From NCBI GenBank assembly GCA_017428485.1, contig JAFRQT010000018.1, forward strand, positions 1-54,284: 54,284 bases of DNA, given 5' to 3'. Below are positions 51,306 through 54,284 of this stretch, piece after piece. How positions within the stretch are numbered: position 1 is the stretch's first letter; the number at the start of each line of letters is the position of its first letter. This DNA is from Bacilli bacterium (GTDB lineage Bacteria; Bacillota_I; Bacilli_A; RF39; UBA660). A program made the position numbers and the translations under genes. The notes under the pieces are model-generated. The model ran no database searches, was not told the origin of the DNA, and saw nothing but the letters and a program-made list of their open reading frames with translations.

Positions 51306-52445
51306 TTAAATATCTAAAACTTCTACACTGCTAGGTTGACTATTTTCAGCTGGATTATTTTCAGTGGATGTTTGTAGTACTGCATCTTTTGGAACAAATG
51401 GATCTTCTCTCATTTGAACTCCTTGAGATGCCAAATAATCTATTAAGTGTGAAGTAGGATTATTATATGTTTCATTTCCCATCAAATCTCTTGAATACAA
51501 AACATTTACTTTTGCAACATTTTCAACATCATCTACATAAAACTCAACAACCTGAGTAATCTCTCTTTGAAACCTATTATATTTCTTGGAGAAAAAACCT
51601 TTAACATGAATACCGAGTTGAATATATCTATGCATACCTTTTACAAACTGGTCAATGTCTTGACTTGTTTCTAAAAGTGAATATAAACGCATTGGTATAC
51701 TTGATGCTTTATCAGAGTGTATTGTAGATAAAATATTGTGTCCTGATGAAATCGAGTTACGCACTGCCATAACGGCCTCTGCAGAACGAACCTCTGATAG
51801 TAAAATCCATCTTGGGTTTTGACGCATACATGCAACTAACACATCAGAATATGAAGCAATGTTATTTGTTTTCATCGCAACAATATCTCTTGTTGGATAA
51901 ATTTTATCTAAATGAAGTTCCAATGTATCTTCAATTGTAATTATTTTTTCATCTTCTTTAATATGACTAGCTAAATATTTAATTAACTCTGTTTTACCTG
52001 AACCGGTTTCTCCACTAACTAATATGTTGCAGTGTCCAGTTACACATGTTATTAGAAAGTCATGTAATGTTACAGATACATAATCTTCTTCAATTAGTTT
52101 CTCTTTTTTTAATCTAATTTTAGCTGGCGTTTTTCTAATAAGTACAGCGATTCCATTAGTTGCAATAGAATCATGTACGAAATTAAGACGCAACTCAGCA
52201 CTCTCGGCGTCTAATAATGGATGAGCCATATTAAATGTTTTTCCCATTACATTAGAGCATTGAAATGCCAGTTTTTCCATAACTTCATTGTTAAGACCAT
52301 CAATATGATATGGTTTAACACCTTGAGTTAATGTTTTAATCCACAATTGTCCACCATTTGAATATGAAATATCCGTTATGTCATCATCTTGAAGTAATGG
52401 AATTAGCACACCAAAATCTATTTGTGAAAAAACAACATCATCCAT
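51306..52445 (-). CDS. tadA: TadA/CpaF-type pilus ATPase
   Basis: The 379-residue hexameric ATPase drives pilus assembly. It has an N-terminal domain (LLQDDDITDISYSNGG), Walker A GETGSGKT (145-152), the Asp box IEDTLEL, Walker B region WILLSEVRSAEA and the His box NILSTIHSDKA. The C-terminal 40 residues are acidic and Ser/Pro/Asn-rich and likely flexible. It lacks the longer N-terminal domain of many proteobacterial TadA proteins. Start follows AAGGGTAG. Followed directly by tadB. Confidence 0.93.
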   Translation of the reverse strand: MDDVVFSQIDFGVLIPLLQDDDITDISYSNGGQLWIKTLTQGVKPYHIDGLNNEVMEKLAFQCSNVMGKTFNMAHPLLDAESAELRLNFVHDSIATNGIAVLIRKTPAKIRLKKEKLIEEDYVSVTLHDFLITCVTGHCNILVSGETGSGKTELIKYLASHIKEDEKIITIEDTLELHLDKIYPTRDIVAMKTNNIASYSDVLVACMRQNPRWILLSEVRSAEAVMAVRNSISSGHNILSTIHSDKASSIPMRLYSLLETSQDIDQFVKGMHRYIQLGIHVKGFFSKKYNRFQREITQVVEFYVDDVENVAKVNVLYSRDLMGNETYNNPTSHLIDYLASQGVQMREDPFVPKDAVLQTSTENNPAENSQPSSVEVLDI

Positions 52446-52483
52446 TATTCTACCCTTTCTATAATCTTTTGTCTTTTTTTCTT

Positions 52484-53236
52484 TTATTCTCTATCAAGTG
52501 GTACTTCTCTAGTTTGATTTTTAATTAATGATTTTAAATATTCACTACTAATAGTTGTAGTTGGATCATAATTAGCGTTTCTTGGTACTGGAACTAAACT
52601 TTGATTTCCAGAAATATATATGGCTTGTCTTAATAAGATATGTAAATCTTCTGGTACAGAGAAAATTAATGCGGCAGCTTCTCTTTGATCAGAACTTTTC
52701 TTAAAGATATGGCTTCCATCTTTATCTTTAACAGCCAATACTTCAATACCTTCAATTAGCTTTCCATAAACTAATTTTTCATTATCATATGTTTTGTAAT
52801 ATAAATCTATCTTATCTCCCGGGAAAATTGAGTTTCCATATGTTGTTGTATTACTTACTGGAAGTGAGAAAATAGTATATTCATTATATATATTTGTCCA
52901 AGCTGAGTCTGGCATATTGTCCCAAGTTACAACTGAAGGAGAATAGAATAGACTTCCAGCTGGTATATACGTATTATAATTAACATATTTTCCAATAACA
53001 TTATTTTTGTTTGTAATAACAGTACTTGTAACCATTGATGCTGCAACTTTAACGGTTCCAACTAACTCTTCAGTTATTTCTGTTCTTGCAGGAATGTCTG
53101 CAATCGCATATGGTACTGAAGTTGCTTTTATTTCTCTATCTACTCTATATTTATAAGCAAAGAATAAAATTACTATACATACCACCATTGCAATTAAGGT
53201 TACAAGACCTTTATTTCCTAATATTCTTTTTAACAT
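52484..53236 (-). CDS. CpaB/RcpC-like SAF-domain pilus protein, copy 2
   Basis: A 250-residue protein with an N-terminal membrane segment (about 10-28) and an external SAF/CpaB region: VPYAIADIPARTEITEEL, then TNKNNVIGKYV, YIPAGSLFY and FPGDKIDLYYKTYD. CpaB proteins assist fibre assembly in Tad systems. It is a tandem paralogue of the gene before it; the two share the order of motifs and the endings VPVPRNANY and YPVPRNAEY. The start overlaps the stop of copy 1 (TAATG), with AAGGAGGTG upstream. Confidence 0.8.
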   Translation of the reverse strand: MLKRILGNKGLVTLIAMVVCIVILFFAYKYRVDREIKATSVPYAIADIPARTEITEELVGTVKVAASMVTSTVITNKNNVIGKYVNYNTYIPAGSLFYSPSVVTWDNMPDSAWTNIYNEYTIFSLPVSNTTTYGNSIFPGDKIDLYYKTYDNEKLVYGKLIEGIEVLAVKDKDGSHIFKKSSDQREAAALIFSVPEDLHILLRQAIYISGNQSLVPVPRNANYDPTTTISSEYLKSLIKNQTREVPLDRE

Positions 53237-54069
53237 TATTGTTCACCTCCTTGAGTATTTCCATTTTCAATTTCTCTAATACTTACTCCACTTAAGTCTT
53301 TTGAGGTAACATTAACAGTTTGATTTAGGATTAAATTTTCAATATATGAACTGCTGATTCTTGTATTTTTAGGATTCTTTGAATACTCAGCATTTCTTGG
53401 TACTGGATAGATACTACCACCATTTAAATACAATGCTTTTCTTAATAATAAGTGCATTTCTTCTGGAACTGAGAACACTAAATATGCAGGTTGTCCCATA
53501 TCAGAAGTTTTTTCAAATATATTATTAAACGCCGTATCAGTTACTGCTAATACTTTTATACTTTCAATAAATTTTCCAACTAATATTTTTCCATCAGTAT
53601 CCCTACCAGAATAATATAGATCTATATAGTTTCCTTCAAATATAGAATTTCCATATGTTGTTTCAATTGAAACTGGTAAGGCAACAATTGTATTTCCTTC
53701 TGGAATGTTTTCATATAAACTTGATGGTAATTCATCCCAAGTTAATAATGTATTCCTATAGAACAAACTATCCTTCGGAATTTGAACCTTATTACTTACA
53801 TACATGCCTATAATTGAGTTTTTATTTGTAATAACGTTAGGTGTTATTACGCTTCCTGGCACCTTCCTTGTTCCAACCATCTCGGTTGTAATTAATGTTC
53901 TTGGAGCCAAATCTTGTAAAGCATATGGCACCAATTGAGGTTCAGTAGCTTTCTTAATTCTTGCATTATACGCAAAATAAATTATAACAAGTGATAACAC
54001 AATTGCTATAATTGTTACAGTGTTTTTATTTTTCAAAAACCTTTTAATTCCATATAAAATGTTACTCAT
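53236..54069 (-). CDS. CpaB/RcpC-like SAF-domain pilus protein, copy 1
   Basis: A 277-residue protein with an N-terminal membrane segment (about 18-36) and SAF/CpaB motifs: VPYALQDLAPRTLITTEM, TNKNSIIGMYV, IPKDSLFY and FEGNYIDLYYSGRD. It is longer at the C-terminus than copy 2, ending in a Gly/Asn-rich acidic tail. Start at 54069 follows GGTGG; an in-frame ATG five codons upstream is less likely. Promoter TTGAAT-18-TATACT lies just upstream, making this the first gene of the tad operon. Confidence 0.8.
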   Translation of the reverse strand: MSNILYGIKRFLKNKNTVTIIAIVLSLVIIYFAYNARIKKATEPQLVPYALQDLAPRTLITTEMVGTRKVPGSVITPNVITNKNSIIGMYVSNKVQIPKDSLFYRNTLLTWDELPSSLYENIPEGNTIVALPVSIETTYGNSIFEGNYIDLYYSGRDTDGKILVGKFIESIKVLAVTDTAFNNIFEKTSDMGQPAYLVFSVPEEMHLLLRKALYLNGGSIYPVPRNAEYSKNPKNTRISSSYIENLILNQTVNVTSKDLSGVSIREIENGNTQGGEQ

Positions 54070-54106
54070 TCTTTTTTCCACCATCCTATTATTTCTATTC
54101 TATTTA

Positions 54107-54136
54107 AGTATAACACAAAATCATCATATAATTCAA
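54107..54136 (-). promoter_or_regulatory. Promoter of the tad operon
   Basis: Minus strand: TTGAAT (54136-54131), 18-nt spacer, TATACT (54112-54107), with TG in the extended -10 position. Confidence 0.75.
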
Positions 54137-54147
54137 CACAAATAAAT

Positions 54148-54174
54148 AAAAAGTTTAGAATTTAATCTAAACTT
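54148..54174 (-). terminator. Terminator of the truncated right-edge gene
   Basis: Stem AAGTTTAGA (54151-54159) and TCTAAACTT (54166-54174) with a 6-nt loop, followed on the minus strand by TTTTTATTTA. Confidence 0.85.
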
Positions 54175-54284
54175 TTATTCACTTTTTGTTCCATAAATTG
54201 TTTCTAAAATTCCACTTAATGTTGTATCTAAATTTACATCAAATGATTCTGAATTTATGTTTGTTGCTCCAGCTGATGTTCTTA
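54175..54284 (-). CDS. C-terminal end of an unknown protein, cut by window edge
   Basis: The visible frame encodes the last 35 residues before TAA, with segments TSAGATNINSESFDVNLD and GILETIYGTKSE. It ends exactly at a terminator, which supports it as a real gene end. It is on the same strand as the tad genes and could be another pilus-related or surface protein, but the fragment is too short to identify. Confidence 0.55.
   Translation of the reverse strand, partial: RTSAGATNINSESFDVNLDTTLSGILETIYGTKSE

Overview
The window is a chromosomal stretch of a very AT-rich, monoderm, low-GC Gram-positive bacterium (Bacilli-like Firmicutes). Supporting this are RNase Y, KhpA, Firmicutes-type ribosome binding sites and promoters, wall and lipoteichoic acid genes, and several Bacillus-type sporulation or germination genes (SpoVIF, BofA, CotE, a GerA operon). 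It fits an uncultured gut-type lineage with a compact genome, but no species can be assigned from sequence alone. No rRNA, tRNA, CRISPR array, insertion sequence or prophage was recognised, and no gene-free stretch exceeds 300 bases.

Layout. 1-9.6 kb holds housekeeping genes on the minus strand: a lipoprotein fragment, L1 and L11, rubrerythrin, NusG, SecE, SmpB, RNase R, SecG, enolase. A DUF378 gene and a FemABX-like wall enzyme lie on the plus strand. 9.6-23.2 kb is mixed: SpoVIF, thioredoxin/CcdA-like redox genes, an NrtR-type NUDIX regulator with two matching operators, RNase Y, a possible secreted lipase with a small helical partner, UvrB, a transglutaminase-like protein, and a cotE-bofA pair. 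23.3-27 kb has a gerAA-gerAC-gerAB germinant receptor operon on the plus strand, convergent with rpsP-khpA.

29.3-47.2 kb is a cell-envelope island. One well-bounded operon (promoter near 37.8 kb, terminator near 29.27 kb) encodes two CDP-polyol phosphotransferases, an IspD/TarI cytidylyltransferase, GatZ-like and GatD-like tagatose/galactitol enzymes, GpsA and a TagGH exporter. It is followed by TagO, a dockerin-bearing glucosaminidase, a membrane protein with a cohesin-like domain, a composite LCP ligase and an LtaS-type synthase. Read together, this suggests a teichoic acid built from a hexitol phosphate (possibly galactitol), plus a cohesin-dockerin tether for a wall hydrolase.

47.2-54.3 kb is a Tad-type pilus locus: two CpaB-like SAF proteins, TadA, TadB, TadC, a pilin in its own transcription unit, a TadE-like pseudopilin, a TadZ-like protein and a VirB2-like small membrane protein. 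A second truncated gene enters at the right edge.

The most unusual points are a LysM-like domain inserted into the catalytic region of RNase R, the predicted hexitol-phosphate teichoic acid pathway, the cohesin/dockerin wall-hydrolase pair, a 19-bp operator shared by the NrtR-type regulator and the next operon, and rubrerythrin placed between nusG and rplK with a Fur-like palindrome that doubles as the nusG terminator.
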